In this document: piece after piece, positions 23,681 through 34,754 of the stretch | How the letters are laid out: every line of letters begins with the position of its first letter | How positions within the stretch are numbered: position 1 is the first letter of the stretch | NCBI GenBank assembly: GCA_036417435.1 | Contig: CM070903.1 | Location: forward strand, 86,276,001 to 86,340,000 | Length of the DNA stretch: 64,000 bases | Direction: 5' to 3' | Source: Inia geoffrensis | Taxonomy: Eukaryota > Chordata > Mammalia > Artiodactyla > Iniidae | Made by a program: the position numbers and the translations under genes | Notes under the pieces: generated by a model | Told to the model about the DNA's origin: nothing | Seen by the model: only the letters and a program-made list of their open reading frames with translations | Database searches by the model: none

Positions 23681-23930
23681 GGGCTACCCTGGTGGTCCAG
23701 TGGTTAAGAGTCCACCTTCCAGTGCAGGGGATGCAGGTTCGATCCCTGGTCAGGGAACTAAGATCACACATGCCACAGGGCAACTAAGCCCACGTGCTGC
23801 AGCTACTGAGTTCAAGGGCTCTGGAGCCCACGCGCCACAACTAGAGAGAAGCCCATGCGCTGCAACGAAGATCCTGTGTGCCACAACTAAGACCCAACAT
23901 AGCCAAATTAATTAATTAATTAGTTAAAAA
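23681..23930 (+). mobile_element. CHR-family SINE (CHR-1-like body)
   Basis: A diverged head 'ggctaccctggtggtccagt', B box 'ggttcgatccctgg', then a body with 'gggcaactaagcccacgtg' and 'ccacaactaagacccaaca', and a tail of TAAT repeats (about 23908-23922). It lacks the CHR-2 'gagaggccacaacagtgag' segment, so it is the older type. TSD not clear. Confidence 0.88.
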
Positions 23931-24159
23931 ATTGAATTTTTCTAGACCTGCAATGATCTTTTATAATAACTGACATTTCCTGGGTCACTATGTAAACTTT
24001 AGCATTATTAAAAATATCTTGCTTCAACCTTAGTACATTATTTAAATCTTATAACATCTGGGGATGAGATTACATACCAAGTAGGGTGTTTTCTATTTCC
24101 TTTGTCGCCCATTCATTCAACTAATACTGTCTACTATGTGCCAGATGTTGTCCTGAGTT

Positions 24160-24377
24160 GTTGTTTTTTCTTTTTTTTTTTTTTTTGCGGTCCGTGGGCC
24201 TTTCACTGTTGTGGCCTCTCCCGTTGCGGCGCAAGGCTCCGGACGCGTAGGCTCAGAGGCCATGGCTCACGGGCCCAGCTGCTCCGTAGCATGTGGGATC
24301 TTCCCCGACCGGGGCACGAATCCATGTCCCCTGCATCGGCAGGCGGACTCTCAACCACTGCGCCACCAGGGAAGCCC
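24160..24377 (-). mobile_element. CHR-2-type SINE
   Basis: The minus strand has a complete CHR-2-type head, B box and body. The tail is the plus-strand T run at 24161-24186. Near-perfect TSD 'tgtcctgagtt' (24149-24159) and 'tgtcctaagtt' (24378-24388). It lies within a weak reverse MIR ('ctactatgtgccagatgttg' at 24131-24150). Confidence 0.93.
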
Positions 24378-24439
24378 TGTCCTAAGTTTTTAAAACTTGT
24401 TTTCACATGTAATTGTTACATAGTTCTATTCAAGGCTTA

Positions 24440-25115
24440 AATATAAGCCCACATTCAAATTTTTTCATTGTTTTCAAACAGTTTTTAGATCTTCATAATT
24501 AACACTTTTGGTTGCTGCATAATGTTCCATTTAAGAATATCTGCTACACACAGGGAGATCAGCTCAGTGCTTTGTGACCACCTCGAGGGGTGGGATAGGG
24601 AGGGTGGGAGGGAGATGCAAGAAGGAGGAGATATGGGGATATATGTATGTGTATAGCTGATTCACTTTGTTATAAAGCAGAAACTAACACACTATTGTAA
24701 AGCAATTATACTCCAATAAAGATGTTTTAAAAGAAAAAGAATATCTGCTACACTGTAACATTCATTAAACTATTCTTGGGCATTTAAATAAGGCATTGGC
24801 ATTGGAAATAATGCTGTAATGAACATTTTTGTACAGAAAACTCTTCTGTTGGATTATTTCTTTACATTAAGTTCCTTCAATAAGTCAGGGGACTGAACAT
24901 TTTTTGGACAGCTATTACATTCCAAAGTACTTTAAGAATTCACACTTTCATCTGAAATATAAGGATACACCAACTTCACCAAAACTCTGCAAGCACTTGA
25001 ATACTGTCACTTGATAAATGCTTATTAGCAGATGTAAAACAATGCCTCCTTTCTCTTTCAGCTTTCCATTTCTCTGATAACTTGTGAAGTTAAACATTTT
25101 CTCCTACTTTTTAAA
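24440..25115 (-). mobile_element. Old L1M 3'-UTR, split by a younger L1
   Basis: The plus strand follows the reverse of the old L1 3' UTR: 'ttggttgctgcataatgttc' and 'catttaagaatatctgctac', then after the younger insert 'gaaataatgctgtaatgaac', 'caccaaaactctgcaagcac', and 'ccatttctctgataacttgtg'. Confidence 0.75.
24550..24736 (+). mobile_element. 5'-truncated cetartiodactyl L1 (3' UTR only)
   Basis: It carries the same 3' UTR end as the L1 at 28-30 kb: 'agggagatcagctcagtgct', a G-rich tract (24592-24614), 'gctgattcactttgttataa', 'attatactccaataaagatg' and an A-rich tail. A perfect 17-bp TSD 'aagaatatctgctacac' at 24533-24549 and 24737-24753 brackets it. About 187 bp, no ORF2. Confidence 0.95.
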
Positions 25116-25274
25116 ACATGCTTACTACTCTTAAATTATCTACAATAGGGGTGTGTGAAGAGCATCAACACCAAAACTAAACATGGACCAAGTGCACAGT
25201 GAGTGCTGGGTACTGAATTAGCTGTATGTGGGAACATTCGTGTGAAGGTTATGATGGGGACCATACTGGGGGGA

Positions 25275-25496
25275 CTATGAGTTGGAAAGGCTGCCCAGCC
25301 TTGGGTTCATATCCTCCTTCTTCCTCTTACCAGCTGAGAAAACCTGAACCTTAAGTTCAATGTCTATAAGATTGTAATAATGATATGAAGTACCCAAGGT
25401 TAGAGTGAAAATTAAATAATTCTGAGGTAGAGATTGTATCCCTAGCACATAGCACAGGGCCTAGTATGCAGTAGGTGCCCAATAAATATGTGACCT
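25275..25496 (+). repeat. MIR SINE remnant
   Basis: 'cagccttgggttcatatcct', 'cttaccagctgagaaaacct', 'aatgatatgaagtacccaag', and the 3' end 'agcacagggcctagtatgca' with 'gtaggtgcccaataaatatg'. Forward MIR with the characteristic L2-like tail. Confidence 0.8.
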
Positions 25497-25671
25497 CAAT
25501 CAAGTCCCAATAACACAAGCAGTGCTCAATTAATGGTAAATTTTGAGATATTTTCCCTGATCTTTTGAAACTAATAACCTGGACGAGACAAAAAGACATG
25601 ATGATAAACCATAGTAAGTTCTTTATATGGATATGTGCACATGGGAGGCTTTCGATATAGAAATAGCACAG

Positions 25672-25998
25672 GGACTTCCCTGGTAGCACAGTGGTTAAGA
25701 ATCTGCCTGCCAACGCAGGGGACACGGGTTCAATCCCTGGTCCGGGAAGATCCCACGTGCTGTGGAGCAACAAAGCCCATGTGCCACAACTACTGAGCCT
25801 GCGCTCTAGAGCCCTCGAGCCAGAACTACTGAAGCCTGCACACCTACAGCCCATGCTCCGCAACAAGAGAAGCCACCACAATGAGAAACTGGCACTGCAT
25901 TGAAGAGTAGCCCCCGCTTACCGTAACTAGAGAAAACTCGCGTGCAGCAGTGAAGACCCATCGCAGCCAAATAAGTAAATAAATAAATTTATAAAGAG
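25672..25998 (+). mobile_element. CHR-1-like SINE, long form
   Basis: Head 'gggacttccctggtagcaca', B box 'gggttcaatccctgg', then the long body with 'gagcaacaaagcccatgtg', 'cacaactactgagcctgcg', 'gaagccaccacaatgagaaa' and 'gaagacccatcgcagccaa', and a (TAAA)n tail. Imperfect TSD around 'agaaatagcac' (25659) and 'agaaatagtac' (26003). The 174-codon minus-strand frame over this region is antisense SINE readthrough, not a gene. Confidence 0.92.
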
Positions 25999-26094
25999 GA
26001 AAAGAAATAGTACATATTAGGAGAGTGCAAAGGACTCTTGACAGAAGACATGGGACAAAAATAATCACTATGACTTTGCTCATGTGTAAGGCAG

Positions 26095-26336
26095 GAGTGT
26101 CTAGAACAGACAAATCTATAGAGATAGAAAGTATGTTAATGATTGCCTGGCCCTGGGGAAGGGAGGAATTGGAAGTTACTGCTAGTGAGTATTGGGTTTC
26201 TTTTGGGAGTGATAAAAATGTTCTAAAATTTGATAGTGGTGATGGTTTCACAACTTTGTAAATATACTAAAAATCACTAAATTGTACATATTAAAAAGGT
26301 GAATTTTATGGTGTATGAATTACACCTAAGTAAAAA
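26095..26336 (+). mobile_element. Old L1 (L1M) 3' UTR end
   Basis: 'gtctagaacagacaaatct', 'gattgcctggccctgggga', 'aatgttctaaaatttgatag', 'tggtgatggtttcacaactt', 'aaggtgaattttatggtgta' and an A-rich end. This is the terminal 3' UTR of an old mammalian L1 subfamily. Confidence 0.88.
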
Positions 26337-27035
26337 AAATAGGAAGTACGTTATTTTCTGTGGCTTATAATTTAGAATCCCTGCTAATTAAAGAAATTCT
26401 GAGGCAAGATTAAATAAGGAGTTCTTTCAAAGTCTCCAATATTCCATTTTTGCATGTGATTGAACCCCAATTCAGAAATTACAGGATTGGTTGAATAAAC
26501 TTTGGTACCAATTGCCTCTATTATCAGGAAGAAAATGTGAACACCTCGTTACCCCTTCCTACCTTAAATTAGCTATTAGTTTCCTTGAACTTAAAGAGTA
26601 TAAAAATTACTGTTGTCAATTATCATGGGTCTGTTTAACGCTTAACAGTGTCTTAGAAGCTGTTGAGAGCATACTCATAACTAGTGAGCAGCAGATCGCA
26701 AAGCCTGGCTATTACTCACAGGAGGGCCAACCAGCCAAATGGCAAAAGGCAGCAACGGAAAATGGAAACACCACCAGTTAAGCCGTGTCTGTTTCTACTT
26801 TATAATTCCTCTTGTTTCTTCTGGTGCTGCCCTTTGAAATGTCTTAGACGATTTTTCTCTTGTCCTTCAAAATGCCTGAACTAATAATTCATTATTGCAG
26901 AATTTAATTATTTCAGTATGAAATGGGCAGAGAGTGGGTATCTGTTATATTGTGATTTATAATTAAAAAAATACATATTTGATCTTTGTCGCTCCAAAAC
27001 CCTTGGAATTTCCTACGTGGTAAGAGCAAGAAAGG
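26337..27035. other. Unique sequence
   Basis: No gene seen. The 96-codon frame at 26491-26781 has no recognisable domain. Confidence 0.4.
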
Positions 27036-27039
27036 TGTC

Positions 27040-27735
27040 TTTTGTGTTTTGTTAGGCTAATGACTTTTGGACCACACCTAAGGATGGGATGGGGCTCCAT
27101 GGCGGGGAGGGTTGGTTGGGGGAAGGAACCACGTGATTAGAGGGGTTGGAGCTCTGTCCTGGGGAAGACAGAGAGGCTGGAGATTGAGGTCAATCGCCAA
27201 TGGCAAATGATTTAATCAATGGCGCCTAGCTCAGAAAGCCTCTGTAAAAACCCAAAAGGACGGGGTTCAGGGAGCTTCTGGGTGAACACGGGGACATTTG
27301 GGGAGGGTCATCCGCTCTGAGAGGGCACGGAAGCTCTGTGCCTCTTTTCCCCTCTTGCCCTATATGTGTCTTCCATCTGGCTGTTCCTGAGTTATATCCT
27401 TTCACAATAAACTGGAAATCTAATAAGAAGAAGGTTTCTCTGAGCTCTGTGAGCCCCTTTAGCAAATTAATTGAACCCAAGGAGGAGGTCATGGGAACCT
27501 CTGATTCATAGTAACCAGTCAGTCAGAAGCAAAGGTATCGACCTGGGCTGGCTGGCTGCTCTGAAGTGAAGGGTAGTCTTGTGGGACTTTTAATCTGTGG
27601 AATCTGATGCTACCTCTGGGTAGACAGCATTTTTTGAGCTGAATTGCAGGACACCCAGCTGTTGTCGGAGCATTGCTTGATGTCAGGGAGAAACCCACGC
27701 TTTGGAACTGGGTGCAGGACCCTTAGGATCATACA
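27040..27735 (+). mobile_element. Old retroviral LTR, solo
   Basis: About 700 bp with LTR anatomy: a U3-like GC-rich part, 'ctggctgttcctgagttata', a polyadenylation signal in 'cacaataaactggaaatct' (about 27403-27421), then the R/U5-like 'ttaattgaacccaaggagga', 'gtcatgggaacctctgattc', 'tctgatgctacctctgggta' and 'aggacacccagctgttgtc'. I recognise this as a dispersed LTR family common to placental genomes but cannot name it securely. No gag, pol or env sequence adjoins it. Confidence 0.7.
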
Positions 27736-28161
27736 CCCCAAACGACTACATGCAGTTTAGTCTTATATATAATCTGTATTAACTTGTGTCACATATAATT
27801 TTTCTGCTAAAAATTCATGAGCAATACATTTTAATGATATATATTCCAAATTTATAATGGATTATGTGAGCAATCACATGCAGGACATAATTGTGTGACT
27901 ATACACACAGTAATGTATATTGCACACTGTGTCAAACATCAGATTGCAGCATGTTAAGGATCAGCTTATTCTAAAATTGTCCAGGAATCAATGAAAAATT
28001 TGATTTGGTCCCTTGCTGTGTGTTTTCTTTTGCCACACGCTCTCCAGCTGTTACCTGCTGGATCACACTCAGAATACCTGGCTAGATGCTCTCAAAGTTA
28101 TCAATCAAACATGGAGAAATCAAAGCCTGGCTCATGTTTCCTGCTTGAGCCAACAAGAAGT
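27736..28161. other. AT-rich unique sequence
   Basis: No feature recognised up to the L1 target site. Confidence 0.4.
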
Positions 28162-29213
28162 AAAAGTCAGTCTTCTGAATAAAATATCTAGGAATAGACC
28201 TACCTAAGGAGACAAAAGACTTGTATGCAGAAAACTATAAGACACTGATGAAAGAAATTAAAGGTGATACAAACACATGGAGAAATATACCATGTTCTTG
28301 GATTGGAAGAGTCAACATTGTGAAAATGACTCTACTACCCAAAGCAATCTACAGATTCAATGCAATCCCTATCAAACTACCAATGGCATTTTTCACAGAA
28401 CTAGAACAAAAATTTCACCGTTTGTATGGAAACACAAAAGACCCCGAATAGCCAAAGCAATCTTGACAAAGAAAAACGGAGCTGGAGGAATCAGGCTCCC
28501 TGACTTCAGACTATACTGCAAAACTACAGTAATCAAGAGAGTATGGTACTGGCCCAAAAACAGAAATATAGATCAATGGGACAGGCTAGAAAGCCCAGAG
28601 ATAAACCCACGTACATATGGTCACCTTATCTTTAATAAAGGAGGCAAGAATATATAGTGGAGAAAAGACAGCCTCTTCAATAAGTGGTGTTGGGAAAACT
28701 GGACAGCTACATGTAAAAGAATGAAATTAGAACACTCCCTAACACCATACACAAAAATAAACTCAAAATGGATTAAAGGTCTAAATGTAAGGCCAGAGAC
28801 ACTATCAAACTCTTAGAGGAAACCATAGGCAGAACGCTCTATGGCATAAATCCCAGCAAGATCCATTTTGACCCACCTCCTAGAGAAATGGAAATAAAAG
28901 CAAAAATAAACAAATGGGACCTAATGAAACTTCAAAGCTTTTGCACAGCAAAGGAAACCATAAACAAGACCAAAAGACAACCCTCATCATGGGAGAAAAT
29001 ATTGGCAAATGAAGCAACTGACAAAGGATTAATCTCCAAAATTTACAAGCAGCTCATGCAGCTCCACATCACAAAAACAAACAACCCAATCCAAAAATGG
29101 GCAGAAGACCTAAATGGACATTTTTCCAAAGAAGATATACAGACTGCCAACAAACACATGAAAGAATGCTCAACATCATTAATCATTAGAGAAATGCAAA
29201 TCAAAACAACGAG

Positions 29214-29509
29214 GGCAGCTTCCCCGGTGGCGCAGTGGTTAAGAATCCGCCTGTCAATGCAGGGGACACGGGTTCAAGCCCTGGTCTGGGAAGATCCCAC
29301 ATGCCGCGGAGCAACTAAGCCCATGCGCCACAACTACTGAGCCTGTGTGCACGCCTAGAGCCAGTGCTCCGCAACAAGAGAAGCCACCGCAATGAGAAGC
29401 CCGTGCACCTCAGCGAAGAGCAGCCCCTGCTCGCCGCAACTAGAGAAAGCCCATGCAGCAATGAAGACCCAATGCAGCCATAAATAAGTGAATTAATTAA
29501 AAAAAAAAA
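29214..29509 (+). mobile_element. CHR-1-like SINE inside the L1
   Basis: Head 'agcttccccggtggcgcagt', B box 'gggttcaagccctgg', long body with 'gcaactaagcccatgcgcc', 'gaagccaccgcaatgagaag' and 'cgccgcaactagagaaagcc', and an A-tail at 29498-29511. Imperfect TSD of 'aaaac(t)acaa(t)gag' type at about 29203-29213 and 29508-29521. It splits the ORF2 remnant. Confidence 0.92.
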
Positions 29510-29567
29510 AACTACAATGAGATGTCATCTCACACTGGTCAGAATGGCCATCATCAAAAAATCTACA

Positions 29568-29767
29568 GGGCTTCCCTGGTGGCGCAGTGGTTGAGAGTCC
29601 GCCTGCCGATGCAGGGGACATGGGTTCGTGCCCCAGTCTGGGAAGATCCCACAGGCCGCGGGGTGGCTGGGCCAGTGAGCCATGGCTGCTGAGCCTGTGT
29701 GTCCGGAGCCTGTGCTCCGCAATGGGAGAGGCCACAACAGTGAGAGGCCCGCGAACCACACACACAC
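29568..29767 (+). mobile_element. CHR-2-type SINE inside the L1
   Basis: Complete CHR-2-type head, body and a short tail '(ac)n' and A run. Perfect 12-bp TSD 'aaaaaatctaca' at 29556-29567 and 29768-29779. Only 58 bp of L1 separates it from the previous SINE. Confidence 0.95.
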
Positions 29768-30773
29768 AAAAAATCTACAAACAATAATTGCTGGAGAGGG
29801 TGTGGAGAAAACGGAACCCTCTTACACTGTTGGTGGGAATGTAAATTGATACAGCCACTCTGGAGAACAGTATAGAGGTTCCTTAAAAAAGTAAAACTAG
29901 AACTACCATACAACACAGCAATCCCACTACTGGGCCTATACCCTGAGAAAACCATAATTCCAAAAGAGTCATGTACCACAATGTTCATTGCAGCTCTATT
30001 TACACTAGCCCGGACATGGAAGCAACCTAAGTGTCCATCGACAGATGAATGGATGAAGAAGATGTGGCACATATATACAATGGAATATTACTCAGCCATA
30101 AAAAGAAATGAAATTGAGTTATTTGTAGTGAGCTGGATGGACCTTGAGTCTGTCATACAGAGTGAAGTAAGTCAGAAAGAGAAAAACAAATACCATATGG
30201 TAACACATATATATAGAATCTGGGGAAAAAAATGGTTCGATGAACCTAGAGGCAGGACAGGAATAAAGATGCAGATGTAGAGAATGGACTTGAGGACACA
30301 GGGAGGGGGAAGGGTAAGCTGGGACAAAGTGAGAGAGTGGCATGGACATATATACACTACCAAACATAAAATAGATAGCTAGTGGGAATCAGCCGCACAG
30401 CACAGGGAGATCAGCTCGGTGCTTTGTGACCACCTGGAGGGGTGGGATAGGGAGGGTGGGAGGGAGGGAGATGCAAGAGGGAAGAGATATGGGGACATAT
30501 TTATATGTATAACTGATTCACTTTGTTACAAAGCAGAAACGAACACACCATTGTAAAGCAATTATACTCCAATAAAGATGTTAAAAAAAAAAGTTAGTCT
30601 TCTGCTATTTTGTCCTATTTAAGAGTAAAAAAAAAAAAAAAATCTTATATATGTATGGGAAGCAAAAGCCTCCTGCTAAAACAGTTCATGAAACCTAGGC
30701 AATAATTAATGACTTAAAATGTCAAATAGGCACCCTAGATTTTTCCCTCTTAACAAACTCAAAGGGAAGTTTA

Positions 30774-30788
30774 TTTATTTATTTGTTT

Positions 30789-30819
<31 letters not shown>

Positions 30820-31013
30820 TGCGGTACGTGGGCCTCTCACTGTTGTGGCCTCTCCCGTTGCGGAGCACAGGCTCCGGACACGCAGCCTCAGTGGCCATGG
30901 CTCACAGGCCCAGCCACTCCACGGCATGTGGGATCTTCCCGGACCAGGGCACGAACCTACGTCCCCTGCATCGGCAGGCAGACTCTCAACCACTGTGCCA
31001 CCAGGGAAGCCCA
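30774..31013 (-). mobile_element. CHR-2-type SINE with (TAAA)n tail
   Basis: The minus strand gives head, B box and CHR-2-type body. The tail is a TAAA repeat (plus-strand TTTA units at 30774-30819). Short TSD 'ggaagttta' at 30765-30773 and, with a small offset, 31014-31022. It is inverted relative to the SINE at 29568. Confidence 0.93.
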
Positions 31014-31694
31014 GGAAGTTTAATTTTAAAGTGCATGTATCAGAGGGAATCAACACAACAAATATATTTACACTCAGTTGACTTTTAGAGCCGGTGAGGG
31101 TCCAAAGTAATGGAGAAAACAAATCCACACTGCATTATTTCCATTTTATTGTTGGCCATAGGAGATTATACTGAATGTTTCTTTTACTGGAAGTTTCTTT
31201 CAACTCTTGCTATTTAACAAAAGGAAGCTTACCCTTAGGGAGTCAAGATTTGAGAAGGAAAGTTAGTCTGCTCACATCAAGATCCCCTTCCCCAGTTCTA
31301 CTCTCATTTTTGTATCTAAACACTTCAAAGATTTATTCCTCCCTGCCCAATATGGTACGAATGAATTGGCCTTAAGAAGATCAGAATACTCTGATAGCCA
31401 AGTGAGTGAACAGATGAGGTTCTTGGAAGGAGGTTATCCCAAATTTGAGCTATTCCAGAACAGTTACTTCTCCTGGGAAACCTGGCATTTGAGTGGATAG
31501 AGACTGTCTATCCTGTCTTCTCCCTCCTGTCCTTCTCTTCCATCTCCTGTCTCACAGCTCAAAAGCAGTGTCTGGAGAATCAGAGGAAGGGAAAGTCCTC
31601 AGAGGAAGAAAACCCTTCCAGTTTTCCTTTGACGTGCCTGAGTTTGTGTAGTGGAAGAGAAAAACAAAAACAAACAAACAAACAAAAACCCTTG
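31014..31694. other. Unique sequence with short (CAAA)n
   Basis: No gene seen. A CAAA-type run lies at 31661-31688. Confidence 0.45.
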
Positions 31695-31875
31695 TTTTGT
31701 GGAATCAAAGAACCAGGATTTTAAAACTGACCCAGTTTACTCATCCTTGAATAGATTACTTAGCCCCTGTGGGCCTCAGGTTCCTGATCTATTAAATGGA
31801 TATAAAATGATTGCCCTTGCTGATTTACTGTAAGGAAAGTACCTGACGCATGGTAAGTGCTTAGTAAACGCTGTT
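31695..31875 (+). repeat. MIR SINE remnant
   Basis: 'agaaccaggattttaaaact', 'ttgaatagattacttagccc', 'ggcctcaggttcctgatcta', 'ttaaatggatataaaatgat' and 'gcatggtaagtgcttagtaa' form a forward MIR with most of its body. Confidence 0.85.
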
Positions 31876-32504
31876 GGCCTTCCTGCGTGTGCTGGGTGTG
31901 TGTGGCAGCGGGGATGAATGCCGCTAGCCTCTGCACAGGTAAAGTGCTGCAGGAATGTGCTGAGTGACCCCCAAAGCAGTTATAGTCGATCAGGCACACT
32001 CTTTAAAAGAGGATACAAGATCTCAATTAAAAATGTCAGGAGATACCAGCTTATTCAGGGATCACTCCATAGTACTTTGAGGGCCTCCTTTAAATCAGGA
32101 CATCATAGAAATACTAGAGGATTTTTTAAGATGGACCAAACTCACAGAACAAACTATGCAATTTTGAAATAAACTTAGATTTAACTATGTATATAGTTAA
32201 CTATGTATAATAATATATAATACATATTTTTCAATTATAGTTCAGCCTTTACTGATATGCAGATGGCAAAAATGAAATGAGATGAAAAACTACATAACAA
32301 GTAGATGAGAGTAGAACAAAATGCAAATTAAAGTAGAACAGCATTCCCAGCCACACTTAAAGAACCGTAGAGAACCCTAAAATTTCAAGTATGAAAGCCC
32401 CTCAATGATCATTCAGTCTAGCCAGACAGCCAAAGCATACTCTACGTTCTGATTTACAGGAGAATTAGAGTCAGTTCTGTTTTCTCATTTCCCAGATCAC
32501 TTTT
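31876..32504. other. Unique AT-rich sequence
   Basis: No gene. A small imperfect repeat of 'ttaactatgtata' occurs at about 32180-32210. Confidence 0.4.
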
Positions 32505-32805
32505 TGAAAGTATTTTATTCAAATTTTTGTGTATCTATCCACACATAGAGTTAAACCTATATAAATTTATATACATGCCCTTTCAATCCCCTTTTTCCTT
32601 CCTACATTTTGTTTGACCTTCCCCAGCCCTCCTCATCTGTGCACAACAGCACTGCCTAGCAAAGTAACCCTTGTTAACAGCTTCATATATGTCCATTCAT
32701 ACGGTTCTCCAGGCTGAAGTCATCCTATACAGACACATACATACATAGACGTTTTCTTTTTCTTTTCGTTACTTGTTTTACAGAAGTGGAACAATCTTTA
32801 CACAA
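32505..32805 (-). mobile_element. Old L1M 3'-UTR fragment
   Basis: The plus strand resembles the reverse of an old L1 3' UTR: 'tagcaaagtaacccttgtta', 'acagcttcatatatgtccat', 'tacagacacatacatacata' and 'acagaagtggaacaatcttt'. Diverged, with uncertain ends. Confidence 0.55.
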
Positions 32806-33695
32806 TATCCAAGAAAGGTTATTCAGATTCAGCCCAATCTTGATCTCCATTCAACATCTAAAACTAGCAGTTTTATAATGTTTGGCCTACTACAAGAAAA
32901 ATAAACTAATACATTAAAAAAAATTTTCAGAAGTGAAGATGAAATAAATGGATTTTATAGAGAAGGACTTAGTTAGTTTGGTGATTTGCACATAGCACTT
33001 TTTCAGTAAAATTTTGATTTTAAAACCATTTCTAGTTTTTACTAAGCTTGTTTTTTTCTTTTTGGCGCCTACGGTTTGAAGCACTACTTTGCCTACAAGG
33101 GTGAACTTTCATAAGTTTCTGGTAAAAGTTTTGCCTGAAATGTGTATGTGTTCTAGGGGGACTGGGCACACAGACACTGAAGGCCAAAAGAAAGAGTGGA
33201 GACAGAGTGTAATGAGTCACTAGGAATGGATGTTTTTGTCCCCAAGGAAAACGGGTCAGAGGTTCCACCTCACAGGAGCACACCAACTGCCACTCACTAA
33301 TGCCTCCGTCACCAAGGCTCTTATTTAGTATCTTTTTGGCTTGGTGGGACAGGAAAAGCCTTCAACAAAGTTAGGAGGCCTCAAGTCTCCAGCTAAACAG
33401 GTTAGGGTCTCATTTCCTCTCTCAGGCTCCCAGTGTCCCGAAGCTCTCATCCTCATTCCCCACTAAAACCGCTTCAAAGAAAAATCTAAAGGGGTATATT
33501 CACACTAAGATCATTTTAAAAATGAATAAGAAAGCTTAAACATTATACCTACCGGTATTGTTTGCCTTTTTATACAAACCAAAGCATTATTATTTGTAAA
33601 TTCCAACAATAGGCTTGTTGTCACGGATAACAGAAACATAGGAAGAGGGTCTAAGAGCCTTTCCAGTACCCCTGAATGTACATATAAACCCCCCT
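32806..33695. other. Unique sequence
   Basis: No feature recognised. Confidence 0.4.
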
Positions 33696-33699
33696 GAAG

Positions 33700-33892
33700 A
33701 GCTGACTCAGAGAACCCAGGGCTGTGAGTGAAGAGACTCTGTGGGTTTAGTTGCAGCTCAGCCACGTACAAACATAGGAACTTGAGTCACTTCGCTTGTC
33801 TGGGATCCAGTTTCCTCATTTGTAAACTAAAAGTCTTGAACTGGATGACTTCAAGGTCATGTCCAGCTCCAACATGCTGGGATTGTATGCTC
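33700..33892 (+). repeat. MIR SINE remnant
   Basis: 'gtttagttgcagctcagcca', 'aacttgagtcacttcgcttg', 'ccagtttcctcatttgtaaa', 'ctaaaagtcttgaactggat' and 'gacttcaaggtcatgtccag' give a forward MIR. Confidence 0.85.
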
Positions 33893-34269
33893 ACACTAGC
33901 CCTTCTGAGTGGACCACATGATCATCTGGACTTAAAAAAGGTTGCACGCTTGCCACAGCACTATAAAAGACTTCTTGGCAAATCCAGAATGCAAAGCTTC
34001 CACTCTGCCCTAGAACCTCCCCACCCCTCAATTCCCCTTTCACCCTTCAGGTAGAGAGCATGGCTCAAGGAAAATATTTAGCTCCAATTCCATAGATAGG
34101 TAGACAGACAGATTGGTTGCTTGACTTCTCATAAGACTATCCCATTTGCTCTCAGTTTTTCTGCCTACAAAACTAAACTCTACACTGATGACAGGGTGAT
34201 TTTTTTTTTACATGAAAGGCAGATCATGCCAACTCCTGCTCAGTTGTCTACAATAGTTTTTCATCACCT

Positions 34270-34742
34270 ACTGTAGCAAACGCTGTTGGTTGTCAACTCT
34301 GCAACCATTTGTCCCCTTTCCCCTACTTTCTATCAGAAGCCCAGTTTTGTTCCACTATCCTCTACCCGGCCATGTACTTCAGAATAAATGGGTCTCTCCC
34401 CTCCGGGAGTGTGAGCCAGCCATGGTGGTTGCATTCCCCTTGCCAGTGAATGGTTTAGGATTGGGCATGCCATGCAGTTTTGACCACTGAGACATGAGGA
34501 TGAGTTGATGGGGGCTTCTTAATATAGCTTTTCCTCACTGATTAAAGAGAGACACATCAAGACAAAAAGTAAACAAACCTCTCCTTCTCTTCAGTCATCT
34601 TGTGATCAGGAAAAGGGCAAGTCTGAGGATAAACCATCATACCAAGAATGGCGGAGCAGAGAAGTAGAAAGCACCTAGGTCCTTAATGACAGAGTTGAGC
34701 CACCGAATTCAGCCTTCTTGAAATATCCATGCCTTTGAGCAT
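34270..34742 (+). mobile_element. Possible old LTR or MaLR-like relic
   Basis: Blocks such as 'agaagtagaaagcacctagg', 'tccttaatgacagagttgag' and 'ccaccgaattcagccttctt' resemble a dispersed mammalian LTR-like family I have seen in MaLR context. There is no terminal TG/CA or TSD I can be sure of. Could equally be another decayed element. Confidence 0.4.
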
Positions 34743-34754
34743 ATTATATATGCT

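Larger units (their letters stand above)
28178..30280 (+). pseudogene. L1 ORF2 C-terminal remnant, broken
   Basis: The translated pieces match the C-terminal part of the L1 endonuclease/reverse-transcriptase protein, downstream of the catalytic domain. Recognisable segments include '[20 protein letters not shown]' (about 28254-28313), '[20 protein letters not shown]', '[20 protein letters not shown]' and, near the end, '[20 protein letters not shown]', with the native stop at 30278-30280. Breaks seen: a frame change near the A-run at 28407-28411, a TAG at 28655-28657, another frame change before 28888, and two SINE insertions. The endonuclease and catalytic RT parts are absent because of 5' truncation. 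Confidence 0.93.
28178..30588 (+). mobile_element. 5'-truncated L1 (about 2.4 kb including two SINEs)
   Basis: This is an L1 3' part: the end of ORF2 (to 30280), a 3' UTR with a G-rich tract (about 30429-30471) and the terminus 'attatactccaataaagatg' before an A-rich tail. The TSD is 'aaaagtcagtcttctg' at 28162-28177 and, with one mismatch, at 30589-30604. Two CHR SINEs (29214-29509, 29568-29767) inserted into it afterwards, so without them the L1 fragment is about 1.9 kb. It has no 5' promoter or ORF1 and cannot move. Confidence 0.95.

Noticed and set aside
25357..25881. 174-codon minus-strand open frame
   Set aside because: It reads through the antisense strand of a CHR SINE and adjacent MIR; the protein text is the familiar translated SINE.
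27040..27735. Possible provirus
   Set aside because: Only one LTR-like block is present. No second LTR and no gag, pol or env sequence lies on either side.
29563..30072. 169-codon minus-strand frame
   Set aside because: Antisense of L1 ORF2 plus a CHR-2 SINE; the sense strand carries the recognisable L1 remnant.
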